Shown one piece after another: positions 1 to 8,280 of a stretch of 64,000 nt of DNA. A program made the translations under genes and the position numbers. The notes below the pieces were generated by a model that had not been told where the DNA came from, searched no databases, and worked only from the letters and a program-made list of their open reading frames with translations. This stretch comes from CBFFRJ01 sp963530515 (GTDB taxonomy: Bacteria; Pseudomonadota; Gammaproteobacteria; Enterobacterales; Enterobacteriaceae). The stretch is from assembly GCA_963530515.1 (NCBI GenBank), contig CAUSEC010000003.1, forward strand, positions 154,422 through 218,421, given 5' to 3'. The stretch's first letter is position 1, and the number at the start of each line of letters is the position of its first letter.

Positions 1-1
1 G

Positions 2-658
2 GCGGGTGACGTCTTGTTTCGTATCGACGAAACGCCCTACGAGATTGCCGTGCTCAACGCGCAGGCACAGCTGGCGCGGGCACAGACCGACCTGTCTAAA
101 GCCAATAATGAAGCCAATCGCCGCCGCCATCTGTCGCAGGGCTATATCTCTGCGGAAGATCTGGATACGGCCAATATTAACGTCAAAGCCATGCAGGCAA
201 GCGTGGCTGTCGCGCAGGCTCAGCTGGAGCAAGCCCAGTGGCAGCGGGAACAAACCACGGTGAAAGCGCCGGTTGACGGCTGGGTGACGAATCTCTCCAC
301 GCGCACCGGCAACTATGCCACCGCCGGGCAGCCGGTTTTCGCGCTGGTCGACAGCCATTCGTTTTATGTCGTGGGCTATTTCGAAGAGACAAAACTGCGC
401 CATATCCGGGAAGGCGATGCGGCAAACATCGTGTTATACAGCGGCAACGTTACGTTACAGGGTCACGTTTCCAGCATCGGGCGTGCCATCTACGATCAGA
501 GTGTCGAAACAGACAGCGGACTGGTCCCGGACATCAAACCGAATGTTCCGTGGGTTCGCCTGGCGCAACGCGTACCAGTGCGTATCCAGTTTGATGCCGT
601 GCCGGATAACGTCACACTGATCTCCGGCACCACCTGCACCGTCTCGATTGGTCAGTAA
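2..658 (+). CDS. ydhJ: HlyD-family membrane fusion protein YdhJ, 5' truncated
   Basis: The reading frame is open from base 2 and runs off the left edge, so the N-terminal membrane anchor is missing. About 218 residues remain, against roughly 285 in E. coli YdhJ. The first visible part is the end of the lipoyl half-motif (GDVLFRID), followed by a long Ala/Gln-rich alpha-helical hairpin (residues about 15-90), a second lipoyl/barrel part (TVKAPVDGWV) and a beta-barrel domain. The family forms periplasmic adaptors for inner-membrane exporters. The stop lies 2 bases before ydhK, so the two genes are an operon. The substrate is not known. Confidence 0.9.
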   Translation, partial: AGDVLFRIDETPYEIAVLNAQAQLARAQTDLSKANNEANRRRHLSQGYISAEDLDTANINVKAMQASVAVAQAQLEQAQWQREQTTVKAPVDGWVTNLSTRTGNYATAGQPVFALVDSHSFYVVGYFEETKLRHIREGDAANIVLYSGNVTLQGHVSSIGRAIYDQSVETDSGLVPDIKPNVPWVRLAQRVPVRIQFDAVPDNVTLISGTTCTVSIGQ

Positions 659-660
659 GT

Positions 661-2673
661 GTGAAAGGTCCGATTCCCTTTCCCTGGTCAACGGCAACGG
701 CGGGTCAGTGGCGCTACGCCATCCGCAACAGCGTGGCCATGTGTCTGGCCCTCACTATCGCTTATTACCTCGACCTGGATGAACCCTACTGGGCGATGAC
801 CTCCGCAGCGGTGGTGAGTTTCCCCACCGTCGGCGGAGTTATCAGCAAGAGCCTGGGGCGCGTCGCGGGCAGTCTGATGGGTGCCTGTGCAGCGCTGATT
901 ATTGCCGGGCATACGCTTAACGATCCGTGGCTTTTCCTTTTCGCGATGGCCGGCTGGATTGGCCTGTGCACCTGGGCGTGTGCGCAGTTCAGTAATAACG
1001 TGGCCTACGCCTTTCAGCTCGCGGGCTACACCGCGGCCATTATCGCCTTCCCGGTTATCAATATCACCGATACCACCGAGCTTTGGGACATGGCCCAGGC
1101 CCGCGTCTGCGAAGTTATGCTGGGTATTTTATGCGGTGGCATGATGATGATGATCCTGCCCAGCACCTCGGACGGCACCACCTTACTGGCGGCACTGAAG
1201 AAGATGCACGCCCGTTTGCTGGAGCACGCCAGTCTGCTGTGGCAACCCGAGACCACGGATGCGATTCGCACGGCCCATGAAAGCGTTATTGGTCAGATCC
1301 TGACGATGAATCTGCTGCGCATCCAGGCGTTCTGGAGTCATTACCGTTTCCGCCGCCAGAATGCCTTGCTCAACTATTTACTTCATCAGCAGCTACGCCT
1401 GACCAGCGTTATCTCCAGCCTGCGCCGTATGCTGGTTAACTGGCCGGAAGCGCCAGCCAACACGCGCACCGTCATCGACGCGTTAGTTGCAGCACTTGCG
1501 AAGCCGCAAACCGATTTTTATACGGTGGCAAGGATTATCGCCCCACTGGCCCCCCAGGACGACAACGACTATAAACATCATGCGTTCTGGCAGCGCCTGC
1601 GTTATTTTTGCCGTCTTTACCTCAACAGCAGCCGCTGGCTGGCGCGTGTCGAAAATGCCACGCCGGTGACCGAGCACCAGTTACCCCACCAGACCAGTCT
1701 TACTCGCTACACAGACAACACTGAAGCACTGTGGAGCGGATTACGCAGCTTTTGTGCGTTAAGTCTGGTCGGTGCCTGGACCATTTCGGCCCAGTGGGAA
1801 TCCGGTTCAGCGGCCCTGACGTTAGCCGCCATCAGTGCGGTGCTCTACTCCGTGTCGCCAGCACCTTTCCGCTCCCTGACGCTGCTGCTACAGACGCTGT
1901 TTTTGCTCACCCTGTTCAGCTTCGTGGTTAAATTCGGCCTGATGGTACAAATCAGCGAGCTGGGTGTTTTTCTGCTGTTTCTGTTCCCGTTGCTGGCAAC
2001 CATGCAGCTGTTTAAATTGCAGATACCCAAACAGGCCGGGCTCTGGGGGCAATTGATTGTCTTTATGGGATCGTTTATTTCAGTGAGCAATCCCCCGGTT
2101 TACGATCTGGCGGACTTCCTGAACGACGATCTGGCGAAAATACTCGGCGTAGCCTTAACCTGGCTGGCTTTTGCCGTTCTGCGTCCCGGCTCCGATGCGC
2201 GCAAAAGTCGTCGCCAGATACGGGCGTTGCGTCGGGAGTTTGTCGATCAGCTGAGTCGCTGGCCGTCGCGAAATGAGCATGAATTTGAGTCCGTGGTGTA
2301 TCACCATATCAGCCAGTTGAGTAACAGTCAGGATGCACTGGCGCGGCGCTGGTTATTACGCTGGGGGGTGGTGCTGCTGAACTGTTCGCACGTGGTCTGG
2401 CAATTGCGTAAATGGGAAGCGCGCTCCGATCCGCTAAGCCAGGTGCGGGATCTGTGTCTGAGCCTGCTACGTGATGTGATGAGCGAACGTGGCGTCCAGC
2501 AACGTCCACTCAGCGTTACGCTTACCGAACTTCAGCGCATTTGCGATACGCTCGCCCGCCATCATCAACCAGCCGCCCGCGAACTCGCGGCGGTTATCTG
2601 GCGTCTGCACTGTTCTCTGTCACAGCTGGAACTGGCTCCTGCTGCAGGCTCAATTGACAACGTCACTACCTGA
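661..2673 (+). CDS. ydhK: FUSC/AaeB-type inner-membrane transporter YdhK
   Basis: A 670-residue protein, the same size as E. coli YdhK, with the two-repeat FUSC layout: an N-terminal membrane bundle (residues about 25-175), a cytoplasmic domain, a second membrane bundle (about 365-510) and a C-terminal cytoplasmic tail. The family (AaeB-like) exports aromatic carboxylic acids and works with an HlyD-type adaptor, here YdhJ immediately upstream. The start is GTG two bases after the ydhJ stop, with no strong ribosome site of its own, so translation is probably coupled. The 3' end overlaps the convergent sodC end by 8 bp. The substrate is inferred only at family level. Confidence 0.9.
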   Translation: MKGPIPFPWSTATAGQWRYAIRNSVAMCLALTIAYYLDLDEPYWAMTSAAVVSFPTVGGVISKSLGRVAGSLMGACAALIIAGHTLNDPWLFLFAMAGWIGLCTWACAQFSNNVAYAFQLAGYTAAIIAFPVINITDTTELWDMAQARVCEVMLGILCGGMMMMILPSTSDGTTLLAALKKMHARLLEHASLLWQPETTDAIRTAHESVIGQILTMNLLRIQAFWSHYRFRRQNALLNYLLHQQLRLTSVISSLRRMLVNWPEAPANTRTVIDALVAALAKPQTDFYTVARIIAPLAPQDDNDYKHHAFWQRLRYFCRLYLNSSRWLARVENATPVTEHQLPHQTSLTRYTDNTEALWSGLRSFCALSLVGAWTISAQWESGSAALTLAAISAVLYSVSPAPFRSLTLLLQTLFLLTLFSFVVKFGLMVQISELGVFLLFLFPLLATMQLFKLQIPKQAGLWGQLIVFMGSFISVSNPPVYDLADFLNDDLAKILGVALTWLAFAVLRPGSDARKSRRQIRALRREFVDQLSRWPSRNEHEFESVVYHHISQLSNSQDALARRWLLRWGVVLLNCSHVVWQLRKWEARSDPLSQVRDLCLSLLRDVMSERGVQQRPLSVTLTELQRICDTLARHHQPAARELAAVIWRLHCSLSQLELAPAAGSIDNVTT

Positions 2674-3187
2674 TTACGCCGCAGGCATAGCGTGCGCCAC
2701 CACCGCCCAGCGGTTTCGGCGAATCAGACATGTTGTCACCCCCGACGTGGATCATCAGTGCTTTATTCTTCACTTCCGAGAGTTTTTTCAGTCGCGGTGC
2801 CACTACCGCATCCGTGGCTTTACCGTCGTTGTTGACCACCAGCACGGGCAAATCACCGAGGTGCCCCATCCCTTCTGGCCCTTCATGTTTGCCGGTGCTA
2901 TGCGGGTCGAGGTGACCACCCGCGGCTTCGGCTGCAGAAGGTTTCCCCTCTTTTATTGCCGGTTCGCAGGAACCTTTAGCATGAACATGAAAGCCATACT
3001 CGCCGGGAGGAAGGCCATTAAGATCGGGCGTGAACGTCAGCCCTTTGTCGGATTCAGTGATGGAAACAGTACCGATTGACGGCCCAGAACCCTCTGGTGT
3101 AACAAGGTTCATCTCAACTTTTTCACTGGCCGCCTGCGCCCCTGCGCAGACGAGCAGTGTCAATATTGCCAGACTAAAACGCTTCAT
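2666..3187 (-). CDS. sodC: Periplasmic Cu,Zn superoxide dismutase
   Basis: Converts superoxide to hydrogen peroxide and oxygen in the periplasm. The sequence shows a signal peptide (MKRFSLAILTLLVCAGAQA), then the copper ligands in GFHVHAKGSC, the bridging/zinc histidines in GGHLDPHSTGKHEGP, and the C-terminal HVGGDNMSD followed by a Gly-rich loop and ARYACGVI. The start was moved six codons inside the longest frame because GGAGGT lies 5 bases before this ATG and the signal peptide begins there. The product is 173 residues, equal to E. coli SodC. It is convergent with ydhK. Confidence 0.96.
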   Translation of the reverse strand: MKRFSLAILTLLVCAGAQAASEKVEMNLVTPEGSGPSIGTVSITESDKGLTFTPDLNGLPPGEYGFHVHAKGSCEPAIKEGKPSAAEAAGGHLDPHSTGKHEGPEGMGHLGDLPVLVVNNDGKATDAVVAPRLKKLSEVKNKALMIHVGGDNMSDSPKPLGGGGARYACGVIR

Positions 3188-3266
3188 AAGACCTCCGGTG
3201 TTCACTTTTCACCTGTAAGTTTAACGCAGGAGAAAAGATCCGCCGGAAAGTCGGACTCATCGGCAA

Positions 3267-4163
3267 TCAGGGGACGTCGTAACCCAGTGCCGCTTTACGA
3301 ATGCGGAACCACTGCTGGCGCGTCATGTTCAGCCCTTCAGCCACCAGTGCAGAACGCACACGCTCAATTTTGCCGGAGCCGATAATCGGTAGCGGCTGTG
3401 ACGGCAAACGCATCACCCAGGCGTACACCACCTGCTCAATGCTTTGCGCATTCAGTTCCTGCGCTACCTGCGCCAGCTCATCACGCAGCGGCTGGAATTC
3501 AGCATCATTAAACAAGCGACCACCACCGAGGCAAGACCAGGCCATCGGGCGAATGCGCAACTGCTGGAGTTGGTCGAGCGTACCGTCCAGCAGCAGCGGC
3601 TGGTGCACCGGCGAAAGCTCAACCTGGTTAGTGGCCAGGGTGAACGGCAGGCGTGACTGCAACAGCGCGAACTGGGCACGCGTGAAGTTTGATACCCCGA
3701 AGTGGCTGACTTTGCCGCTCTGGTGTAAATGCAGGAAAGCTTCTGCTACTTCGTCAGCATCCATCAGCGGATCCGGGCGATGTATCAACAGCAAATCAAG
3801 GTGATCGGTCGCCAGGTGAGTCAGAGACTGCTCGGCGCTGGCAATAATATGGGAGCTGTCGGTAATATAATGCCCGATAGCGTGCTCTTTTTTCGCGGTC
3901 GTCGCGATACCACATTTGGTGACGATTTCCATCCGGCTACGCAGCTGTGGCGCAAGTTTCAGGGCTTCACCAAAAGCCGCCTCGCACAGATAACCGCCGT
4001 AGATATCGGCATGGTCGACCGTGGTCACACCCAGATCCAGGTGCTCTTCAATAAAGCTGACCAGCTGGCGGGGAGACATATTCCAGTCCATTAAACGCCA
4101 GTAGCCCATCACGAAACGGGAGAACGTTGGTCCTTGCGGTGCAAGGGTAATTCGCTGAACCAT
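3267..4163 (-). CDS. ydhF: Aldo/keto reductase-family oxidoreductase YdhF
   Basis: A 298-residue (beta/alpha)8 NADPH-dependent reductase. Visible motifs are the catalytic Asp/Tyr segment DHADIYGGY, HLDLLLIHRPDPL, FGVSNFTRAQF and IIGSGKIERV near the coenzyme site. A GTG two codons upstream could also start translation, but the GAGGAA ribosome site is well spaced only for this ATG, and the length then equals E. coli YdhF. Expressed alone on the minus strand between sodC and ydhL. The physiological substrate is unknown. Confidence 0.92.
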   Translation of the reverse strand: MVQRITLAPQGPTFSRFVMGYWRLMDWNMSPRQLVSFIEEHLDLGVTTVDHADIYGGYLCEAAFGEALKLAPQLRSRMEIVTKCGIATTAKKEHAIGHYITDSSHIIASAEQSLTHLATDHLDLLLIHRPDPLMDADEVAEAFLHLHQSGKVSHFGVSNFTRAQFALLQSRLPFTLATNQVELSPVHQPLLLDGTLDQLQQLRIRPMAWSCLGGGRLFNDAEFQPLRDELAQVAQELNAQSIEQVVYAWVMRLPSQPLPIIGSGKIERVRSALVAEGLNMTRQQWFRIRKAALGYDVP

Positions 4164-4211
4164 AACCACTTCCTCAACAATAATTTCAGGTGAGTATACG
4201 CAATTATGGCG

Positions 4212-4451
4212 TCAAAACAGTGAAGGTTGCTGAGGTTCTTCAGGCGGGGTTGCTTTATTCGCGCGTAATTTGCGCAGCAGCCGCTGGCGACAGAGACGCA
4301 GAACGTCCTGCTTTTGTCCGTCAGTCATGTTTTGCCAGTTAAAGCGCTCATCGCGACTGCGCATACAGCCGCGGCAAAATCCCCGTTCGTCCGACTGGCA
4401 TATTCCCCGGCACGGGCTTTGAACGGGGAAAAATTCCAGTTGCTCTGCCAC
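4212..4451 (-). CDS. ydhL: DUF1289 cysteine-rich small protein YdhL
   Basis: A 79-residue protein beginning at GTG (VAEQLEFFPVQSPC). Cysteines are arranged as CxxxC then CRGC (SPCRGICQSDERGFCRGC), the hallmark of DUF1289, followed by a basic helix and a C-terminal EEPQQPSLF. The longer open frame to 4526 is rejected because it would run across the nemR promoter/operator side and because E. coli YdhL has this shorter length. A purine-rich GAGAGGGG lies just upstream. It is divergent from nemR. Metal binding is plausible from the cysteines but unproven. Confidence 0.88.
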   Translation of the reverse strand: MAEQLEFFPVQSPCRGICQSDERGFCRGCMRSRDERFNWQNMTDGQKQDVLRLCRQRLLRKLRANKATPPEEPQQPSLF

Positions 4452-4543
4452 GCCTCGCCCCTCTCTTCTTTCTGATACCTTTATTGAAGACGGACTGGCA
4501 CGAACCTGCAAGTTCAATAAGGGCATCTATTGCTACTTGCACC

Positions 4544-4557
4544 AGACCGATCGGTCT
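4544..4557. promoter_or_regulatory. NemR operator upstream of nemR
   Basis: A perfect 14-bp palindrome, AGACCGATCGGTCT, 16 bases before the nemR start codon. It sits where E. coli NemR binds to repress nemR-nemA-gloA. The half-site GGTCTA recurs before nemA. Confidence 0.85.
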
Positions 4558-4573
4558 AGTAGAGTGCTTTTCC

Positions 4574-5170
4574 ATGAGCAGAAACAGCGAACACGATACC
4601 CGAGAACACCTCCTGGCCACCGGCGAGCGGCTTTGCATGCACCGTGGTTTCACCGGGATGGGGTTGAGCGAACTATTGAAAACGGCGGAAGTGCCCAAAG
4701 GCTCTTTCTACCATTACTTTCGCTCAAAAGAAGCGTTTGGCGTGGCCTTGCTGGAGCGGCATTACGCCGGTTACCACCAGCGTCTGGCTGAGCATTTCGC
4801 CCACGGTGAAGGGAATTATCGCGATCGCCTGCTGGCCTACTATCGCCATACACTGGTGCAGTTTTGCGACCAGGGCATTATCAGCGGTTGCCTGACGGTG
4901 AAACTGTCTGCTGAGGTGTGTGACTTGTCCGAAACCATGCGCACGGCGATGGACAGGGGCGCAAGCCAGATTATTGCATTGTTGGCGAGTGCGCTGGAAA
5001 ACGGACGGACGGAAAACTGTCTGACCTTCCCCGGCGATGCACAAACCCAGGCCCAGGTGCTTTATGCGCTCTGGCTTGGCGCCAATCTACAAGCCAAGAT
5101 TTCGCGCAGTGCCGTGCCGCTGGAAAGCGCACTGGCCCATGCGCAGGCCATTATTGCAGCGCCTGTCTGA
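4574..5170 (+). CDS. nemR: TetR-family repressor NemR (electrophile/hypochlorite sensor)
   Basis: Represses nemA and gloA; reactive cysteine chemistry (N-ethylmaleimide, methylglyoxal, bleach) releases DNA. This start (MSRNSEHDTREHLL) gives 198 residues, near the 199 of E. coli; the longer frame would start 90 bases earlier, upstream of the operator. The TetR helix-turn-helix is at residues about 20-55 (GMGLSELLKTAEVPKGSFYHYF). The Cys of GCLTVKLSAEVCDL in the ligand domain matches the redox region of E. coli NemR. The palindrome at 4544-4557 makes it autoregulated. First gene of nemR-nemA-gloA. Confidence 0.95.
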   Translation: MSRNSEHDTREHLLATGERLCMHRGFTGMGLSELLKTAEVPKGSFYHYFRSKEAFGVALLERHYAGYHQRLAEHFAHGEGNYRDRLLAYYRHTLVQFCDQGIISGCLTVKLSAEVCDLSETMRTAMDRGASQIIALLASALENGRTENCLTFPGDAQTQAQVLYALWLGANLQAKISRSAVPLESALAHAQAIIAAPV

Positions 5171-5195
5171 CGGGCGTTTTTATTTCACTTATTAC

Positions 5196-5210
5196 TAGTC
5201 GACCGGTCTA
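5196..5210. promoter_or_regulatory. Second NemR-like half-palindrome before nemA
   Basis: TAGTCGACCGGTCTA contains an 8-bp perfect palindrome (GACCGGTC) and outer TAG/CTA. It shares the CGGTCTA half-site with the operator before nemR. It lies 14 bases before the nemA ATG, inside the 53-bp nemR-nemA gap. Its use as an operator is an inference. Confidence 0.5.
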
Positions 5211-5223
5211 TTCAGGAGATTTT

Positions 5224-6318
5224 ATGTCCAGTAACGTATTTAGCCCGCTGAAAGTGGGCGCCATTACCGCGCCAAACCGTGTTTTTATGGCGCCACTGAC
5301 GCGTTTACGCAGCATTGAGCCGGGCGATATCCCAACACCGCTGATGGCCGAGTATTATCGCCAGCGTGCCAGCTCAGGTTTGATCATCAGCGAAGCCACG
5401 CAAATTTCCGCACAGGCAAAAGGCTATGCCGGTGCGCCAGGTCTGCACAGCCCGGAGCAAATTGCGGCGTGGAAAAAAATCACCGATGGCGTACACGCTG
5501 AAAACGGGCGCATTGCCGTGCAGCTGTGGCACACCGGTCGTATCTCCCACAATTCATTGCAGCCAGGTGGTCAGGCACCGGTCGCCCCTTCCGCGATTGC
5601 TGCGGGTACGCGCACTTCCCTGCGTGATGCAAACGGTAACCCTACCCGTGAAGACACCTCAGTGCCGCGGGCTCTGGAGACCGAAGAGATCCCAGGGATC
5701 GTCAACGATTTCCGTCAGGCCGTTATCAATGCCCGTGAGGCCGGTTTTGACCTGGTTGAGCTGCACTCCGCCCACGGCTACCTGTTGCACCAGTTCCTCT
5801 CTCCGTCCGCCAACCATCGTACCGATCAGTACGGCGGCAGCGTTGAAAACCGCGCACGTCTGGTGCTGGAAGTGGTTGATGCCGTCAGTGAGGCATGGGG
5901 TGCCGATCGTATCGGTATTCGTGTTTCTCCGATTGGCTCTTTCCAGAACACCGACAACGGCCCGAACGAAGAAGCGGATGCCTTGTACCTGATTGAAGAG
6001 CTGGGTAAACGCGGCATTGCCTATCTGCATATGTCCGAGCCGGACTGGGCAGGCGGTCAGCCTTACACTGAAGCTTTCCGTCAGAAAGTGCGCGAGCGCT
6101 TCCATGGGCCTATCGTGGGTGCGGGTGCCTACACGCTCGAGAAAGCAGAAGACCTTATCAGCAAAGGATTGATCGACGCCGTGGCCTTCGGCCGTGACTA
6201 TATTGCCAACCCGGACCTGGTCGAGCGCCTGAAACATAAAGCGGAACTGAACCCGCAGCGCCCGGAAAGCTTCTACGGCGGCGGCGCTGAAGGTTATACC
6301 GATTACCCTTCTTTATAA
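5224..6318 (+). CDS. nemA: N-ethylmaleimide reductase (old yellow enzyme)
   Basis: FMN-dependent ene-reductase acting on N-ethylmaleimide, nitro-esters and other electrophiles. 364 residues against 365 in E. coli. OYE signatures: FMAPLTRLRS at the FMN-binding start, IAVQLWHTGRISH, the substrate-binding HSAHGYLLHQFLSP pair, TDQYGGSVENRARL, and the phosphate-binding GAGAYT and FGRDYIANPDL near the C-terminus. AGGAG lies 6 bases before the ATG. It forms an operon with nemR upstream and gloA downstream, a coherent electrophile-detoxification unit. Confidence 0.97.
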   Translation: MSSNVFSPLKVGAITAPNRVFMAPLTRLRSIEPGDIPTPLMAEYYRQRASSGLIISEATQISAQAKGYAGAPGLHSPEQIAAWKKITDGVHAENGRIAVQLWHTGRISHNSLQPGGQAPVAPSAIAAGTRTSLRDANGNPTREDTSVPRALETEEIPGIVNDFRQAVINAREAGFDLVELHSAHGYLLHQFLSPSANHRTDQYGGSVENRARLVLEVVDAVSEAWGADRIGIRVSPIGSFQNTDNGPNEEADALYLIEELGKRGIAYLHMSEPDWAGGQPYTEAFRQKVRERFHGPIVGAGAYTLEKAEDLISKGLIDAVAFGRDYIANPDLVERLKHKAELNPQRPESFYGGGAEGYTDYPSL

Positions 6319-6329
6319 TCCCTCGATTG

Positions 6330-6353
6330 ATAGCGGCAAGGATTCGCCGCTAT
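6330..6353 (+). terminator. Hairpin between nemA and gloA
   Basis: ATAGCGGC and GCCGCTAT form an 8-bp stem with an 8-base loop right after nemA. No run of T follows, so it may be an attenuating or mRNA-stabilising hairpin rather than a full terminator. Confidence 0.45.
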
Positions 6354-6402
6354 ACTAAAACTCTGTTTCGAATAAGAATTCACTCACGCAAAAGAGGATA
6401 TT

Positions 6403-6810
6403 ATGCGCTTTCTTCATACCATGCTTCGCGTTAGCGACCTGCAGCGTTCCATTGATTTCTATACCAAAGTGATGGGTATGTCCCTGCTGCGCACCAGCGA
6501 AAACCCGGAGTACAAATACTCTCTGGCGTTCGTTGGCTACGGCCCGGAATCGGAAACTGCGGTGCTGGAACTGACCTATAACTGGGGCGTAGACAGTTAT
6601 GAGCTGGGCACGGCCTATGGGCACATTGCGCTGGAAGTGGATAACGCCGCCGAAGCCTGCGAGCGTATTCGCCAGAACGGCGGCAACGTAACGCGTGAAG
6701 CGGGCCCGGTTAAAGGTGGCACCACGGTTATCGCCTTTATTGAAGATCCAGACGGTTACAAAGTTGAGCTGATTGAAGCCAAAGACGCCGGGCGTGGTCT
6801 GGGCAATTGA
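6403..6810 (+). CDS. gloA: Glyoxalase I (lactoylglutathione lyase)
   Basis: Ni-dependent isomerase turning the methylglyoxal-glutathione hemithioacetal into S-lactoylglutathione. 135 residues, as in E. coli. Metal ligands are visible as His in RFLHTMLRVSDL (residue 5), Glu in AVLELTYNWG (about 56), His in YGHIALEVD (about 74) and Glu in YKVELIEAKD (about 122). AGAGGA precedes the ATG. NemR controls gloA in E. coli; here the gene follows nemA by 84 bases and can be read from the same promoter. Confidence 0.97.
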   Translation: MRFLHTMLRVSDLQRSIDFYTKVMGMSLLRTSENPEYKYSLAFVGYGPESETAVLELTYNWGVDSYELGTAYGHIALEVDNAAEACERIRQNGGNVTREAGPVKGGTTVIAFIEDPDGYKVELIEAKDAGRGLGN

Positions 6811-6815
6811 TCTTT

Positions 6816-6837
6816 ACGGGCGCCCCTGCGCGCCCGT
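6816..6837 (+). terminator. GC-rich hairpin after gloA
   Basis: ACGGGCGC pairs with GCGCCCGT across a 6-base loop just after the gloA stop; followed by a short T-rich run (CGTTTCC). Probable end of the nemR-nemA-gloA transcript. Confidence 0.6.
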
Positions 6838-6901
6838 CGTTTCCATCCCTTCCCAAAATTTGCCATAATGCGCTGCCATTTTCCCATACCAAGAGACTCA
6901 G

Positions 6902-7552
6902 ATGTCCGATAACGCTCAACTCACCGGTCTGTGCGACCGTTTTCGCGGTTTTTACCCTGTTGTTATTGATGTTGAAACCGCCGGGTTTAACGCCAAAACT
7001 GATGCCTTACTGGAAGTCGCGGCGATTACCCTGAAAATGGATTCGGACGGTTGGTTAATGCCTGACGAGACTTTGCATTTCCATGTTGAGCCTTTCGAAG
7101 GGGCAAACCTGCAACCTGAGGCACTGGCGTTCAACGGCATTGATCCGAGCAACCCGCTGCGCGGCGCTGTTAACGAGTACGACGCGCTGCACGCCATTTT
7201 CAAAATGGTGCGTAAAGGCATTAAAGACAGCAACTGTAACCGCGCCATCATGGTGGCCCATAACGCGACCTTCGATCATAGCTTTATGATGGCAGCCGCA
7301 GAGCGCGCCTCACTGAAGCGCAACCCGTTTCACCCTTTCGTGACCTTTGATACTGCGTCCTTAAGCGGGCTGGCGCTGGGGCAAACTGTATTATCGAAGG
7401 CGTGTGCCGCAGCGGGCCTCGATTTTGATGCCACTCAGGCGCACTCTGCACTGTATGACACGGAACAAACGGCCCTGCTATTCTGCGAGATTGTGAACCG
7501 CTTCAAGCGCCTTGGTGGCTGGCCTTTGCCCATCGCCGATGAGCAAGCATAA
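6902..7552 (+). CDS. rnt: Ribonuclease T
   Basis: 3'-5' exoribonuclease of the DEDD family that trims tRNA CCA ends and matures 5S and 23S rRNA 3' ends. 216 residues against 215 in E. coli. The four acidic catalytic residues are seen in VIDVETAGF (Exo I, two), HNATFDHSFM (Exo II) and HSALYDTEQ (Exo III, with the general-base His). In E. coli lhr follows in the same direction; here a terminator follows directly and no lhr is present. Confidence 0.96.
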   Translation: MSDNAQLTGLCDRFRGFYPVVIDVETAGFNAKTDALLEVAAITLKMDSDGWLMPDETLHFHVEPFEGANLQPEALAFNGIDPSNPLRGAVNEYDALHAIFKMVRKGIKDSNCNRAIMVAHNATFDHSFMMAAAERASLKRNPFHPFVTFDTASLSGLALGQTVLSKACAAAGLDFDATQAHSALYDTEQTALLFCEIVNRFKRLGGWPLPIADEQA

Positions 7553-7556
7553 AAAA

Positions 7557-7581
7557 AGCGACCCGAGGGTCGCTTTTTTTT
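7557..7581. terminator. Bidirectional terminator between rnt and grxD
   Basis: AGCGACC/GGTCGCT stem with A-run before and T-run after, so it works on both strands and separates convergent rnt and grxD. Confidence 0.92.
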
Positions 7582-7593
7582 AGCGCTGAGGCA

Positions 7594-7941
7594 TCACTCT
7601 GCGCCCGGCTCTTCAGATTTGTACTTCGCAGCCGTCTCTTTGATCAGCGGCTGCAGTTCGCCACGCTGATACATTTCGATGATGATGTCGCAACCGCCGA
7701 CCAGCTCACCGTCAACCCACAGCTGCGGGAAGGTCGGCCAGTTAGCGTATTTCGGCAGCTCAGCACGAATATCCGGGTTCTGCAGGATATCAACGTAAGC
7801 AAAGCGTTCGCCACAGGCGGAGAGCGCCTGTACGGCCTGCGCGGAGAAACCGCAGCTTGGCAGCTTTGGGGAACCTTTCATGTACAGCAGAATCGGGTTC
7901 TCAGCGATTTGGGTCTGGATTTTTTCTAAAGTCGTGCTCAT
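7594..7941 (-). CDS. grxD: Monothiol glutaredoxin 4
   Basis: Carries a [2Fe-2S] cluster with glutathione and partners BolA-type proteins in iron-sulfur trafficking. The monothiol active site CGFS is in SPKLPSCGFSAQA; the WPTFPQLWVDGELVGGCDI glutathione-binding region follows. The start was set at MSTTLEKIQ (115 residues, equal to E. coli) rather than the longer frame to 7983, because AAGGAAG lies 8 bases before it. Confidence 0.96.
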   Translation of the reverse strand: MSTTLEKIQTQIAENPILLYMKGSPKLPSCGFSAQAVQALSACGERFAYVDILQNPDIRAELPKYANWPTFPQLWVDGELVGGCDIIIEMYQRGELQPLIKETAAKYKSEEPGAE

Positions 7942-8280
7942 TGTCTTGCTTCCTTCAACTTCTTTTCGGCAGATAACTGTCATTGTAACGGTTCAGGCAA
8001 GCAACAGAAAATAACATTTTGTTCACCACTCATTATTTTATCGTCTGTTGCCAAAAGATTCATTCAGAATATCATTTACCCTCTCCCGTAACTGCGTGAT
8101 AGTTCAACAATTGACCTTGTTCAACACACAATTGATGATTTTTTTTGCGCTTGGTAACGAAACAAAGTTTTAGATGCAAAAAGCCTATTAACTTTTCTGC
8201 TTTTTATAGATTAGAATCGACGCGGATCTAAATCATACGCAAGCATTATTGAATGCCTGCACTTACCAGGGGATTGCTCA
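7942..8280. other. Divergent promoter region grxD/mepH
   Basis: 339 bases without a gene. Contains AT-rich DNA with a TATAGAT -10-like element near 8208 before mepH, and two partial direct repeats, GTTCAACAATTGA at 8102-8114 and GTTCAACACACAATTGA at 8119-8135. No RNA gene was recognised. Confidence 0.6.

Noticed and set aside
2489..3079. 196-residue plus-strand open frame over ydhK end and sodC
   Set aside because: Covers the 3' end of ydhK in another frame and sodC antisense; sodC is certain from motifs and ribosome site.
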